Below, piece after piece: positions 18,896 through 27,950 of a stretch of 64,000 nucleotides of DNA. Within the stretch, counting starts at the first letter, position 1; the number at the start of each line of letters is the position of its first letter. The position numbers and the translations under genes are program-made. Source of the DNA: Bordetella holmesii ATCC 51541 (lineage in GTDB: Bacteria > Pseudomonadota > Gammaproteobacteria > Burkholderiales > Burkholderiaceae_B); assembly GCA_000612485.1 (NCBI GenBank), contig CP007494.1:2480001-2544000 (forward strand), given 5' to 3'. The notes under the pieces were generated by a model. That model did no database searches and had not been told where the DNA came from. It saw only the letters and a list, made by a program, of their open reading frames with translations.

Positions 18896-19515
18896 ATGTC
18901 CCGTCCGCATTGTGGCCGTTGCGAGCGACCGCTTACGCATTGTTTGTGTCCGATGTTGCCCAAGTTGCCGTCCCAGACGCGAGTGCTTTTTTTGCAGGAC
19001 CCACGGGAGGCCGGGCATGCGCTGAATACCGCCCGGCTCGCCTGGCTGGGGTTGGCTCGGGCTGCCCGAGTGGTGGCCGATGAGTTTGATGAAAGACTCT
19101 GGATGCGTCCCGGCCAACAGGCGCTGTTGTTGTTTCCGGGCCCGCGGCTGCGGTGGCCGCGCCGCCCGTGCCCGGCGGGTTGCCGCGCTTGCTGGTGGTG
19201 CCCGACGCGACCTGGCGGCGCGCCCGCAGCATGGTTGCGCGCCATCCCTCTCTGGCGGCGTTACCCAGGCTCACCATTGCCGGCGCAGGGCAGGGGCGCT
19301 ATCGCGTCCGGCACGCAGACCTGCCAGGGGCGCTGTCAACGCTCGAGGCGGTGGTGGCGGGCCTAAATGCCATGGAGAGTACGGATCGCTTTGATGCATT
19401 GCTCGAGCCGCTGGAACGGTTGGTGCAAGGGCAGATCGAGGCAATGGGGGCGGCGCGTTATGAGGCGCATCATGTCCGCCGTGAGGGCAGTCGTTCGGGC
19501 CGGCGCGATCCTTGA
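18896..19515 (+). pseudogene. DTW-domain protein (TapT-like tRNA acp3U transferase), frameshifted
   Basis: DTW-domain proteins such as E. coli TapT transfer an aminocarboxypropyl group from SAM to U47 of tRNA. ATG 18896 opens with the Cys cluster HCGRCERPLTHCLC, then RVLFLQDPREAGHALNTARL. Near 19138-19146 one base is lost after LLLFPGP. The next frame continues VPGGLPRLLVVPDATWRRAR, with the catalytic D-A-T-W, to the stop at 19515. It sits between two tRNA-Leu genes on the opposite strand. Inactivation would leave acp3U47 missing unless another DTW gene exists. Confidence 0.85.
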
Positions 19516-19542
19516 GGCAGGTATTTTAGGCGAGACCAAAAC

Positions 19543-19576
19543 AAAACCCCGGCTCGCTTGGGCGAGCCGGGGTTTT
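19543..19576. terminator. Bidirectional intrinsic terminator
   Basis: ACCCCGGCTCGC-TTGG-GCGAGCCGGGGT flanked by AAAA and TTTT is a near-perfect hairpin. It follows the DTW gene on the plus strand and lies downstream of tRNA-Leu copy 2 on the minus strand. Confidence 0.85.
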
Positions 19577-19620
19577 GAATTTCAACCAGGCAAGAGGTCT
19601 GATGACTCTGCCTTTTATCT

Positions 19621-19642
19621 CTCAGTTTGAGCTCAAACTGAG
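19621..19642 (-). terminator. Palindromic hairpin 3' of tRNA-Leu copy 2
   Basis: CTCAGTTTGAG-CTCAAACTGAG is a perfect 22-bp palindrome. On the minus strand it is followed by AGATAAAAGG rather than a clean T tract, so it may act as an RNA-processing or weak termination signal upstream of the stronger hairpin at 19543-19576. Confidence 0.5.
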
Positions 19643-19654
19643 AGAAAGAAACTG

Positions 19655-19739
19655 TGGTGCCCAGGAGAGGACTCGAACCTCCATACCTTGCGGCACATGG
19701 ACCTGAACCATGCGCGTCTACCAATTCCGCCACCTGGGC
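19655..19739 (-). tRNA. tRNA-Leu (CAG anticodon), copy 2
   Basis: Same structure as the copy at 18658-18742, with one base changed (T instead of C on the plus strand near 19684). CAG anticodon, long variable arm, encoded CCA. The two copies lie about 1 kb apart in direct orientation. Confidence 0.93.
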
Positions 19740-19868
19740 ACTGTGTCTGACAACATTTTTGCGCTGAATTTCACGTAGACTAGCTACTCCGCAAATCGCT
19801 GTGTTTGACTTTCAGTGTCGCACTGGGCTGACCACAGAAGCTGCGCATTATATACGGGATTCTCAGCT

Positions 19869-22343
19869 TTGGCAAAACGATCGAACAACGACGCAAACAA
19901 AAATAATAGATCTACTCCGGTCGTGCCCGCTGCTCCGCCGGACTTTGATCCGGACGTCCCCTCTCGCGAAGAGATTCTGAATGCCTTGCGCACGGCCGGC
20001 GCGCCTTTGGCGCCTGCCGAACTGGCGCAGCGCATGGGTGTCGAGCGCGAGGCGACCCTGGTTGGCTTTGAGCGCCGGCTCGCCGCCATGGAGCGCGATG
20101 GCCAATTGTTGCCTAATCGCAAGGGCGTGCTGTTGCTGGCCACCAAATTGGATTTCGTTGCCGGTCGCGTACAGGGCCATCGGGATGGCTTTGGCTTTCT
20201 CGTCCGCGACGACGGCGGGCAGGATATCTTTCTGTCGCCGCGCGAAATGCTAAAAGTGCTGCATGGTGACCGTGTCCTGGTCAAGCCGGCTGGCGAATAC
20301 CGTGGCAAGCCGGAAGGTACCATCGTTGAGGTGATAGAACGCCGCACCAACAAGTTGGTGGGCCGTTTCCTGCATGAGCACGGCCTGTCCATCGTCGCGC
20401 CCGAAGATCAGCGCATCAAGCATGACATTCTGATCCCTCCCGGCGATACCAATGGAGCTCAGCATGGACAGGTGGTGTCGGTCGAGATTATCGAACAGCC
20501 GACCCGTCACACGCAGCCGCTGGGCAAGGTGTTCGAGGTCCTGGGCGAGATTGATGACCCTGGCATGGAAATCGAAATTGCCGTGCGCAAGTTCGACGTG
20601 CCGGTGGAGTTCTCGGAGGCGGCGCGCAAGCAGGCCGCGCGCCTGCCAGACGTTGTTCGCAAAAGCGATCTCAAGCACCGTGTGGATCTGCGCGATGTGC
20701 CGTTGATCACCATCGATGGTGAGGACGCGCGCGACTTCGACGATGCTGTCTATTGCCAGCCGGTTGATCTGGGCACGGGGCAGCGCAAGCGTCCCGGTTG
20801 GCGGCTGTTGGTGGCTATCGCCGATGTCAGCCACTATGTGAAGCCGGGCGATGCCATCGATGATGACGCCATCGAGCGTGGTACCAGCGTATATTTCCCG
20901 CGCCGTGTCATTCCCATGCTGCCCGAGTCGCTGTCCAATGGGCTGTGCTCGCTCAATCCGAACGTCGATCGCCTGGTGCTGGTCTGCGATATGGTGATTC
21001 CGGCCACGGGCGCGAAGGCCGGCACGGTCACCGCTTATCAGTTCTACAACGCGGTCATGCATTCGCAGGCGCGCACCACCTACACCAGCATCTGGGAGGC
21101 TCTGCAGCAGCCGGGTGGGCCAGCCGCGGCGGCGCTGGGCAAGCTGCTGCCGGATGTTCAGCACCTGTACGAGCTCTATCAGTTGCTGTCGCAGCAGCGT
21201 AAGAAGCGCGGCGCCATCGATTTCGACACCATCGAAACGCGGATTGTTTGCAATGAGCTCGGCCGTATCGAGCAGATCGTACCTATGGTGCGTAACGACG
21301 CTCACAAGCTCATCGAAGAGTGCATGCTGGCGGCCAATACTTGCTCGGCCGACTTCATGCATCGCAGCAAGCACCCGGGCCTTTACCGAATCCATGAGGG
21401 CCCCACGCCGGAGCGGCTGCAGGCGTTGCGTGAGTTTCTGCGCACCCAGGCGCTGTCGCTCGGCGGCGGCGACACCCCCACGGCCAAGGATTACGGCGAG
21501 TTTCTCGATACGGTGCGTGGACGGCCCGACTTTCCGCTGTTGCAGACCATGAGCCTGCGCTCCATGCAACAAGCGGTCTATAGCCCGGACAATATGGGCC
21601 ACTTCGGTCTGGCCTATCCGGCGTATTCCCATTTCACTTCGCCCATCCGGCGCTATCCCGATCTGCTCACGCATCGCGTCATCAAGGCGCTGTTGCAAGG
21701 GCAGCGATATATCCCCGAGTTGCAGTCACAGCCGCTGGTTATCGGACGCAGCCAGCGCGATCACGAGCATGCCATTTGGGAGAAGCTTGGCCTGCTGCTG
21801 TCGGCCAGCGAACGCCGCGCCGACGAGGCATCGCGCGATGTGGAGGCCTGGCTCAAGTGCTGGTTCGTCAAGGAGCGCGTCGGCGAAGACTTCAGCGGTA
21901 CGGTCACGGGCGTGGCGAGTTTTGGTATTTTCGTGACATTGGATACCTTGCACGTCGAGGGTCTGGTGCATGTTTCTGAGCTGGGTGGAGAGTACTTCCA
22001 GTTCAACGACTCGCTGCACGAGTTGCGCGGAGAGCGCACCGGCATGCGTTATCGGTTGACGGACAAGGTGCAGGTGCAGGTGGCGCGGGTCGACCTTGAG
22101 GCCCGAAGGATCGAGTTTCGCCTCGTCAAGGGCACGAGCTACGAATCCTTGCGCAAGCAAAGTACGCGTAATCCGGATGAGCCGCGCCGCGTCAAGAAGG
22201 CCGCTGCGCCCAAGCCTGCTGCGCTGAAGGGGCAGACGGCCAAACAGCGCCGCGCCGAGGCCAAGAAAACCAATAAAGTGCCGCCCACGCCGCCGCAGCG
22301 GCCCGCCGAAGCCGCCAAGAAGACCCCGCGTGGCCGACGCTAG
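19869..22343 (+). CDS. rnr: Ribonuclease R
   Basis: A 3'-5' exoribonuclease of about 824 residues that degrades structured RNA. Domains in order: an N-terminal winged helix ([20 protein letters not shown]), cold-shock/OB domains ([15 protein letters not shown]), the RNB catalytic domain with the metal-binding Asp cluster [15 protein letters not shown] (about residue 290), a C-terminal S1 domain ([19 protein letters not shown]) and a Lys/Ala-rich basic tail. I start it at TTG 19869 (LAKRSNND) by similarity to relatives. A GTG at 19815 is also in frame. It is followed by a strong terminator and then rlmB. Confidence 0.93.
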   Translation: MAKRSNNDANKNNRSTPVVPAAPPDFDPDVPSREEILNALRTAGAPLAPAELAQRMGVEREATLVGFERRLAAMERDGQLLPNRKGVLLLATKLDFVAGRVQGHRDGFGFLVRDDGGQDIFLSPREMLKVLHGDRVLVKPAGEYRGKPEGTIVEVIERRTNKLVGRFLHEHGLSIVAPEDQRIKHDILIPPGDTNGAQHGQVVSVEIIEQPTRHTQPLGKVFEVLGEIDDPGMEIEIAVRKFDVPVEFSEAARKQAARLPDVVRKSDLKHRVDLRDVPLITIDGEDARDFDDAVYCQPVDLGTGQRKRPGWRLLVAIADVSHYVKPGDAIDDDAIERGTSVYFPRRVIPMLPESLSNGLCSLNPNVDRLVLVCDMVIPATGAKAGTVTAYQFYNAVMHSQARTTYTSIWEALQQPGGPAAAALGKLLPDVQHLYELYQLLSQQRKKRGAIDFDTIETRIVCNELGRIEQIVPMVRNDAHKLIEECMLAANTCSADFMHRSKHPGLYRIHEGPTPERLQALREFLRTQALSLGGGDTPTAKDYGEFLDTVRGRPDFPLLQTMSLRSMQQAVYSPDNMGHFGLAYPAYSHFTSPIRRYPDLLTHRVIKALLQGQRYIPELQSQPLVIGRSQRDHEHAIWEKLGLLLSASERRADEASRDVEAWLKCWFVKERVGEDFSGTVTGVASFGIFVTLDTLHVEGLVHVSELGGEYFQFNDSLHELRGERTGMRYRLTDKVQVQVARVDLEARRIEFRLVKGTSYESLRKQSTRNPDEPRRVKKAAAPKPAALKGQTAKQRRAEAKKTNKVPPTPPQRPAEAAKKTPRGRR

Positions 22344-22400
22344 CATTCGGGCGCGTTAACATTGCGGGAATCCAGGGGTGCGTCGCAAGGCTGTGCCCCG

Positions 22401-22431
22401 GCCCGTCGCAGCCGCGACGGGCTTTTCTGTT
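22401..22431 (+). terminator. Intrinsic terminator after rnr
   Basis: GCCCGTCGC-AGCC-GCGACGGGC (22401-22422) followed by TTTTCTGTTTTC. It lies between rnr and rlmB, so rlmB is likely expressed by readthrough or from its own promoter. Confidence 0.85.
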
Positions 22432-22450
22432 TTCAAAGGTAGTCATCACC

Positions 22451-23188
22451 ATGGCGTCGACCCAAGTCCTGGCGGGGTTTCACGCAGTCGTTGCGCGCTT
22501 ACGTCACGCACCTGAGTCCATCAAGGAAATCTATGTCGAAGCATCCCGCCGCGACAAGCGCATGCAGACGCTCATCGAGCAGGCCGAGCGTGCGGGGTGC
22601 CGGGTGCATCCGGTGCCCGCCGAGCGGCTCGACGGCCTGGCGCGCGGTACGCGTCACCAAGGCGTGCTGGCATTGGCCGACGAGCGTCCGTTGGCCGTCG
22701 GCGTGGGCGAGGTCCTGGACGAAATCGACGGGCCTGCCTTTCTGCTCATCCTCGACGGTGTGACCGATCCGCACAATCTCGGCGCCTGCCTGCGCACGGC
22801 GGATGCCGCAGGTGTACACGCGGTGATCGCACCACGGGATCGTGCCGTTGGCCTGAACGCCACGGTGCAGCGCGTGGCCTGCGGCGCGGCCGATACCGTC
22901 CCGTACATCATGGTCACCAATCTGGCTCGCACCATGCGCGAGCTGAAAGAGCGCGGCGTATGGCTGGTAGGCACCGACGATCAGGCCAGTCATGACATGC
23001 ATGCGGTCGATGCCAGGCAGCCCATGGCTTGGGTCATGGGCGCCGAGGGGGAGGGTATACGCCGCCTGACACGCGAGACCTGCGATGAGTTGGTCAGCAT
23101 CCCCATGCTGGGGTCCGTCGAAAGCCTCAACGTCAGCGTTGCCAGTGCGGTTTGCCTCTACGAGACCGTGCGTCAACGCCGCAACTGA
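22451..23188 (+). CDS. rlmB: 23S rRNA (guanosine-2'-O-)-methyltransferase RlmB
   Basis: A 245-residue SPOUT methyltransferase that methylates G2251 of 23S rRNA with SAM. The N-terminal substrate-binding domain includes [20 protein letters not shown]. The SPOUT motifs are [21 protein letters not shown] (about 100), [15 protein letters not shown] and [19 protein letters not shown] (the knot). Length is normal. It follows rnr as in many gamma- and beta-proteobacteria, which pairs RNA turnover with rRNA modification. Confidence 0.93.
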   Translation: MASTQVLAGFHAVVARLRHAPESIKEIYVEASRRDKRMQTLIEQAERAGCRVHPVPAERLDGLARGTRHQGVLALADERPLAVGVGEVLDEIDGPAFLLILDGVTDPHNLGACLRTADAAGVHAVIAPRDRAVGLNATVQRVACGAADTVPYIMVTNLARTMRELKERGVWLVGTDDQASHDMHAVDARQPMAWVMGAEGEGIRRLTRETCDELVSIPMLGSVESLNVSVASAVCLYETVRQRRN

Positions 23189-23234
23189 TTCTTTTCTTGC
23201 TACTACATGCCGGAAAACCGGCGCCGGGTACACC

Positions 23235-24479
23235 ATGCACCAGAACGGCTTTACCACCACCATTCTCCATTCCGATCGCACCCAGGCTGTCGAGCACGGC
23301 GCGGTGCACAAGCCCATGCATCCGTCTTCGGAGTTCGCCTATGAGGACTCGCGCGAACTCGCGGCCGTGTTTCAGGGCAAGGCCGGGTTTACGTACGCGC
23401 GCCAGGGCACCCCGACGACCACCGCGCTGGAAGCCAAGATCAGCCAGATGGAGCGCGGCAAAGGGACGGTGAGCTTTGCCACCGGCATGGCGGCGCTGGC
23501 GGCCATTTTCACGACCCTGCTGCGCCGTGGTGATCATCTGATATCAAGCCAGTACATCTTCGGTAATACCAACAGTCTGTTGGGTACTTTGGTCGAGCTT
23601 GGCGTCGAGGTGACCGCGGTTGATGCCACCGACGCCGAGCAGGTGCGCGCGGCCGTGCGGCCCAACACCCGCATGGTGTTCACGGAAACCATTGCCAACC
23701 CCGGCACGCAGATTGCCGATCTGGCGGCCATCGGCACGATTTGCCGCGAGCTGGGGCTGGTGTATGTGGTCGACAATACGCTGACTTCGCCCTGGCTGTT
23801 TCAGCCGTGCGAGGTCGGTGCGTCGTTGGTGATGAACTCATTGTCGAAGTACATCGGCGGCCACGGCCATGCTTTGGGTGGCTCGGTGACGGACACCGGC
23901 TTGTTTGACTGGTCCGGCTACGACAACATCTTCGAGAGCTACCGTAAAGGCGCGCCCACAAGTTGGGGGCTGACCCAGATCAAGAAAAAAGGCTTGCGCG
24001 ACATGGGGGGCACTCTGGCTGCCGAGCCCGCGCATCGCATTGCCATCGGTGCCGAGACACTGGCGTTGCGCATGGACCGGCACTGCAGCAATGCGCTGGC
24101 CCTGGCGCGGTTGCTGGACTCGCACCCTGGTGTGGCCAAGGTGCATTACCCAGGGCTGGCCGCGCATCCGCAGCATGATCGCGCCGGCAGTCTCTTCCGG
24201 GATGGGCGTTATGGCGGCTTGCTGGGTGTCGAGTTGGCCGACGGCATCGATTGTTTCGACTTCCTGAACCGGCTGAACATCGTGCTCAATGCCACGCATC
24301 TGGGAGATACGCGCAGCCTGGCCCTGCCGGCCGCGCACACGATTTACTACGAGATGGGCGCCGAGCGCCGGGCGCAAATGGGTATAGCCGACAGTCTCAT
24401 TCGTGTCTCCGTGGGTATAGAGGACGAGGCCGACCTGTTGCTTGATTTTGATCAAGCGCTCAAGGAATCAATGGCCTGA
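23235..24479 (+). CDS. Cys/Met metabolism PLP-dependent enzyme (cystathionine gamma-synthase family)
   Basis: A 414-residue PLP enzyme of the trans-sulfuration family. Visible are the cofactor-region signature YARQGTPTTTALEAKI, the SFATGMAALAAIFTTLL helix, YVVDNTLTSPWLFQPCEVGA with the PLP Asp, and the Schiff-base Lys in SLSKYIGGHGHALGG (about residue 210). It could be O-succinyl- or O-acetylhomoserine sulfhydrylase or cystathionine gamma-synthase; the exact reaction cannot be told from sequence alone. It starts 46 bases after rlmB, with no obvious SAM riboswitch between them. Confidence 0.85.
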   Translation: MHQNGFTTTILHSDRTQAVEHGAVHKPMHPSSEFAYEDSRELAAVFQGKAGFTYARQGTPTTTALEAKISQMERGKGTVSFATGMAALAAIFTTLLRRGDHLISSQYIFGNTNSLLGTLVELGVEVTAVDATDAEQVRAAVRPNTRMVFTETIANPGTQIADLAAIGTICRELGLVYVVDNTLTSPWLFQPCEVGASLVMNSLSKYIGGHGHALGGSVTDTGLFDWSGYDNIFESYRKGAPTSWGLTQIKKKGLRDMGGTLAAEPAHRIAIGAETLALRMDRHCSNALALARLLDSHPGVAKVHYPGLAAHPQHDRAGSLFRDGRYGGLLGVELADGIDCFDFLNRLNIVLNATHLGDTRSLALPAAHTIYYEMGAERRAQMGIADSLIRVSVGIEDEADLLLDFDQALKESMA

Positions 24480-24801
24480 TCATTTGTTTACTGCCAACCT
24501 TGCGGACGTGCTTGGCGTTTTTGATTATTGCGCAAAGCTTTAAAAGCTAGTATCGGCGCGGTTTTTCGCATGGGTAATGCTTGACAGTCGAAGACGAGGC
24601 GGGCCTAATATGCCTCAGCGTCGCAGCTTTCCACAGCTTGAAAAAGCCTGCCAGGAAGCTGCGACGCAGCAATTAAAAGGTTGTGCTTTTGCAGCGCAAG
24701 AAATACTAAATCGTCACTCGTCAGTTCTGGCGCGAGCCCTAGATCGGCGCTTTCGCGCTGCGCGGGGCGCGTAATTCATACCTTGTGAGGGGTAATCCTG
24801 A
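24480..24801 (+). promoter_or_regulatory. hupB upstream region: promoter and long 5' hairpin
   Basis: This 322-base gap has no convincing gene. It holds a promoter candidate, TTGACA (24581-24586) and TAATAT (24606-24611) with a 19-bp spacer. Right at the expected start of transcription lies an inverted repeat, CGTCGCAGCTT (24619-24629) and AAGCTGCGACG (24656-24666), which extends on both sides. The transcript would therefore begin with a stable hairpin and carry a leader of about 180 bases before hupB. GAGGGG at 24786-24791 may be the ribosome-binding site. Confidence 0.55.
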
Positions 24802-25074
24802 ATGAACAAAACCGAACTCATCGATCACATCGCCAGCAAAGCCGATATCTCCAAGGCGGCTGCCGGTCGCACGCTTGACGCTTTGATCGGTGCCGTCAAG
24901 ACCACGCTCAAGAAAGGGGGCACAGTCACCCTGGTAGGTTTCGGCACCTTTGCCGTGTCCTCGCGCGCGGCCCGCACAGGCCGCAATCCGCGCACCGGTG
25001 AAACGATCAAGATCAAGAAAGCCAAGGTGCCGAAGTTCCGTCCCGGCAAGGCCCTGAAAGACGCTGTCAATTAA
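24802..25074 (+). CDS. hupB: DNA-binding protein HU (beta type)
   Basis: A 90-residue histone-like protein that bends and compacts DNA in the nucleoid. It starts [20 protein letters not shown], has the conserved [19 protein letters not shown] turn, the DNA-binding arm [12 protein letters not shown], and the C-terminal [15 protein letters not shown]. The length matches HU exactly. It is alone in its transcript, followed by tRNA-Val. Confidence 0.97.
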   Translation: MNKTELIDHIASKADISKAAAGRTLDALIGAVKTTLKKGGTVTLVGFGTFAVSSRAARTGRNPRTGETIKIKKAKVPKFRPGKALKDAVN

Positions 25075-25190
25075 GTGCCCGTAGTGGCCGATCGCAGGCT
25101 CGTTGGGTATCGCGAGCAATCGATTTGCCGACTTGCGCAAGGTTCGCTATACTTCGGGCCGCGCAAGACTTTGAGTGGCCCCGCGCATAC

Positions 25191-25266
25191 GGGTGCTTAG
25201 CTCAGTTGGTAGAGCGGCGCCCTTACAAGGCGTAGGTCACAGGTTCGACCCCTGTAGCACCCACCA
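25191..25266 (+). tRNA. tRNA-Val (TAC anticodon)
   Basis: A 76-nt gene from GGGTGCTTAGCTCAGTTGG to GCACCC-A-CCA, with the CCA encoded. The anticodon stem-loop CCCTTACAAGG centres on TAC, and the T-arm is GGTTCGACC. All arms pair. Confidence 0.96.
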
Positions 25267-25285
25267 AAGCTGCGCATCAAGCTCA

Positions 25286-25325
25286 AGGCCCTTGGACCCC
25301 TGGTTCAAGGGCTTTTGTGTTTTTG
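25286..25325 (+). terminator. Terminator downstream of tRNA-Val
   Basis: GCCCTTG (25288-25294) and CAAGGGC (25306-25312) form a stem followed by TTTTGTGTTTTT. The rest of the gap to tonB (25326-25600) holds no gene, only the Fur-type site below. Confidence 0.75.
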
Positions 25326-25487
25326 CACGGCCGCCCGCCATCTATTGCGGCTCGGTGCTCGCCTGTTTTGCGCGCAGCGCGCGCTGATTCCAGCCTCACG
25401 CAATCCGGATTCGTACCACCGGCAACACACGTCAGCATGCCGCGGGCGGGGCTCGTTTTGAGCGCGTAATATCGGTCAGAGTAAACT

Positions 25488-25502
25488 TGCGAATCATTCG
25501 CA
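25488..25502 (+). promoter_or_regulatory. Candidate Fur box upstream of tonB
   Basis: TGCGAATCATTCGCA is a perfect 15-bp palindrome about 100 bases upstream of tonB. Its core GAATCATTC resembles half of the Fur consensus GATAATGATAATCATTATC. A possible -35 (TTGCGA) overlaps it, with a weak -10 near 25511-25516. Iron-repressed control of tonB-exbB-exbD is established in related bacteria; here it is inferred. Confidence 0.55.
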
Positions 25503-25600
25503 TTTGATATATCGTAGTAGACTTGGAAACGCCAGCTGGTGGCCGAGATAAGTTTCTCGGTTGCATGCTGGCGTACTCGTTAATGTTTCTGGCATGATTC

Positions 25601-26386
25601 ATGCCTAGCCTTCAATACGGTTGGACTTCTACCCCGCAAGCGTCGGTGGGGTTACGCGTGGGAGCCGGCATCGCCGTGCTTGCTGTGCACGCAGCGGTAA
25701 TTGGTGCCATTTTCTTCAATGACACTGAAGCTCCCGTTTTGCTCGATCAAGAGCCTGTCATGGTGAGCGTCATCGAAGCTCCCGTGCCCCAGGTCGCCAA
25801 GGCTGAGCCCAATCCCGAACCCCCGGTACAAGAGACTCCGCCGCCGGAGTCAGTGGTCGATCCCACGCCGGAACCCGACCCCGAGCCCGAAATCGAGCCA
25901 GAGCCCGAACCCGAGCCCGTCGTAGAAAAGCCGCCCGTTCCGGCGCCGCCGCCTCCGCCCAAACCCAAGCCCAAGCCGAAACCTCAGCCCAAGCCTCAGC
26001 CCAAAACCGAGGTCAAAGCCGACCCTACGCCCAAGCCACCGGCTGGAGAGACCGATGGCGAACAAGTCACACAAGCGCCCAAGCAAGGTCCTGCACCCGA
26101 CCAGCCGGTCTTCATGTCCAGCGTCGAGTACCTGGGAGACCGGCCGGCGCCCCGGTATCCGTCGGAATCGATCCGGCGTCGCGAGCAAGGGCGGGTGATT
26201 GTGCTGGTTACGATCAATCCGCAGGGCTATGTCGACAAAGCCGTCGTCGACAGCTCCTCTGGTTTCCGTCGACTGGATGACTCGGCGATCGAGGCGGTGC
26301 GAAAAGCACGATTCAAACCACTGACTCGTAACGGGATTGCGCAAACGGCCATGGCCAGGATTCCGTTCGATTTCGGACTTAAGTGA
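25601..26386 (+). CDS. tonB: TonB energy transducer
   Basis: A 261-residue periplasm-spanning protein that passes proton-motive energy from ExbB-ExbD to outer-membrane receptors. One N-terminal membrane span (about residues 20-40) is followed by a rigid spacer of Glu-Pro repeats (PEPDPEPEIEPEPEPEP) and then Lys-Pro repeats (PKPKPKPKPQPKPQPK). The C-terminal TonB domain has the receptor-binding YPSESIRRREQGRVIVLV and the end ARIPFDFGLK. It begins a tonB-exbB-exbD operon, with 21 bases before exbB. Confidence 0.96.
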   Translation: MPSLQYGWTSTPQASVGLRVGAGIAVLAVHAAVIGAIFFNDTEAPVLLDQEPVMVSVIEAPVPQVAKAEPNPEPPVQETPPPESVVDPTPEPDPEPEIEPEPEPEPVVEKPPVPAPPPPPKPKPKPKPQPKPQPKTEVKADPTPKPPAGETDGEQVTQAPKQGPAPDQPVFMSSVEYLGDRPAPRYPSESIRRREQGRVIVLVTINPQGYVDKAVVDSSSGFRRLDDSAIEAVRKARFKPLTRNGIAQTAMARIPFDFGLK

Positions 26387-26407
26387 TACAAGCAAAAGGG
26401 AACTGAG

Positions 26408-27325
26408 ATGTTCAACGTACTCCAAAATGCCATGATGGTCGTGGCCCAGGCAGCGGGCTCGGCAGCTCCCGCTGCTGCGACGCCGCCCGCCGCGCCCCAG
26501 ACGCTGCAACCGGCCGCCGACGCGCTCAACGCCGCCGCTGCTGCTGCCGCCTCGGCTCCGCCGCCGGCCCCTGCGGTGCCCGACATGGGTTTCATGCACT
26601 TTGTCGCCCAGAGCGATTTCGTCGGCAAGACGCTGTTCATCATCCTCATCCTGATGTCGGTGGTGACCTGGTATCTCATCGTCGTCAAGGCCATCAGCAA
26701 CGTGCGTATGCGCAACCGCGCTGCGGTCTTCCTGAATCATTTCTGGAATGCCGGTTCGCTCAAGCAGGTCGAAAACGAAATCGTCACGCACGGCGCGCGC
26801 GATCCGTTCTCACATCTCGCCAGCCATGCCATTCACGCTCAGAGTCATCACGCCAAGTTCGGTGCCACCAAACTCGAAGAGGCCGGCAGCAATGGCGAGT
26901 TCGTCACTCGCACCATGCGTAAGGTCATCGACGAAGAGACCGCCAAGCTCGAGAACGGCCTGACCATTCTCGCTTCGGTGGGATCGACGGCCCCGTTCGT
27001 TGGTCTGTTCGGTACGGTTTGGGGCGTGTACCACGCTCTGGTGGGTATCGGCTTGTCCGACGGTGTGACCATCAGCCGTATCGCCGGCCCCGTGGGCGAA
27101 GCGCTCATCATGACCGGTCTGGGTCTGGCCGTAGCCATTCCTGCGGTGCTCGCCTATAACGCGTTTGTGCGCAATAACCGCGTCTTCCTGTCGCGTCTGG
27201 ACGCTTTCGCGCATGATCTGTTCGCCTTCCTGACCACCGGCCAGCAAGTCGCGGTGTCCGACGGTAAGGTGCGTGCGCTGCGTCGCCAGGGTGGCCAGGC
27301 CGCCGATGCACGAGGGAGCGAATAA
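26408..27325 (+). CDS. exbB: Biopolymer transport protein ExbB
   Basis: A 305-residue inner-membrane proton-channel subunit. An Ala/Pro-rich N-terminal extension (about residues 10-60, partly signal-like, presumably periplasmic) precedes the first span (TLFIILILMSVVTWYLIVV). The MotA/TolQ/ExbB domain holds two more spans with LASVGSTAPFVGLFGTVWGV and EALIMTGLGLAVAIPAVLAY, including the conserved Thr residues that line the channel. Such N-terminal extensions are known in Pseudomonas-type ExbB. Its stop overlaps the exbD start (TAATG at 27323-27327). Confidence 0.95.
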   Translation: MFNVLQNAMMVVAQAAGSAAPAAATPPAAPQTLQPAADALNAAAAAAASAPPPAPAVPDMGFMHFVAQSDFVGKTLFIILILMSVVTWYLIVVKAISNVRMRNRAAVFLNHFWNAGSLKQVENEIVTHGARDPFSHLASHAIHAQSHHAKFGATKLEEAGSNGEFVTRTMRKVIDEETAKLENGLTILASVGSTAPFVGLFGTVWGVYHALVGIGLSDGVTISRIAGPVGEALIMTGLGLAVAIPAVLAYNAFVRNNRVFLSRLDAFAHDLFAFLTTGQQVAVSDGKVRALRRQGGQAADARGSE

Positions 27326-27834
27326 TGGCTTTTGGCAGCTTCGACAATAAAGGGTCGGGCGGCCACACCGTGTCCGAGATCAACATGGTGCCGCTCATCG
27401 ACGTGATGCTGGTGCTGCTGGTGATCTTCATCATCACGGCGCCGCTGCTGGCGCATTCGATCAAGATCAACATGCCGCAGGTCTCTGCCGAGCAGCTTCA
27501 GGAAGATCCGAAAACGATCGACCTGGCTATCGATGCCAGCGGCAAGATTTTCTGGGACGAGCAGCCGATCACGCTGGAAGACTTGCCGTTCCGCTTTCAT
27601 GCAGTGGCGGGCGACAAGCCTCAACCCGAAATCCGTATCCGTGCCGACCAGAACACGCGCTACGAAACACTGGCCAAGGTCATGGCCTCGGCCCGTCGCT
27701 CAGGGATGGGCCGTATCGGCTTCGTGACCACACCGGCCCCGGCGGCGCCCGCTATCGGAGCACAGGGCGGCGACCAGCCTGCAGCCGCTGGCGCGCAGCC
27801 GGCGGCCAAGCCCGCGGCGCAACCCGCACGCTAA
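27325..27834 (+). CDS. exbD: Biopolymer transport protein ExbD
   Basis: 169 residues with one N-terminal span. The conserved stretch EINMVPLIDVMLVLLVIFI contains the membrane Asp that carries protons, and a periplasmic domain follows. The last 40 residues are an Ala/Pro-rich tail longer than in E. coli ExbD. It is translationally coupled to exbB and ends the tonB operon. A long imperfect GGGGAGA/TCTCCCC hairpin (27843-27880) follows without a clear T tract. Confidence 0.94.
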   Translation: MAFGSFDNKGSGGHTVSEINMVPLIDVMLVLLVIFIITAPLLAHSIKINMPQVSAEQLQEDPKTIDLAIDASGKIFWDEQPITLEDLPFRFHAVAGDKPQPEIRIRADQNTRYETLAKVMASARRSGMGRIGFVTTPAPAAPAIGAQGGDQPAAAGAQPAAKPAAQPAR

Positions 27835-27950
27835 ACAACGCAGGGGAGAGGTAGCGGCGGCTGCGCCGAAACGTCTCCCCGCGCGCTGTTGTAGGGTAGA
27901 ACGCATATTTGATCTGGGCGCGCGGCTCAGGTTCGCGCTAGAATCGCGGC

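Noticed and set aside
20250..21698. Long open frame antisense to rnr
   Set aside because: It mirrors the high-GC third positions of rnr and encodes no recognisable protein; a shadow frame.
23188..23235. SAM or cobalamin riboswitch before the Met/Cys PLP enzyme gene
   Set aside because: Only 46 bases separate it from rlmB, too few for such a riboswitch.
24577..24774. Small gene upstream of hupB
   Set aside because: The 65-codon frame overlaps the promoter and the hairpin, has no ribosome-binding site and no recognisable protein feature.
25850..26010. Repeats that could suggest a CRISPR array
   Set aside because: They are codon repeats of the TonB Pro-rich spacer, in frame, with no spacers between them.
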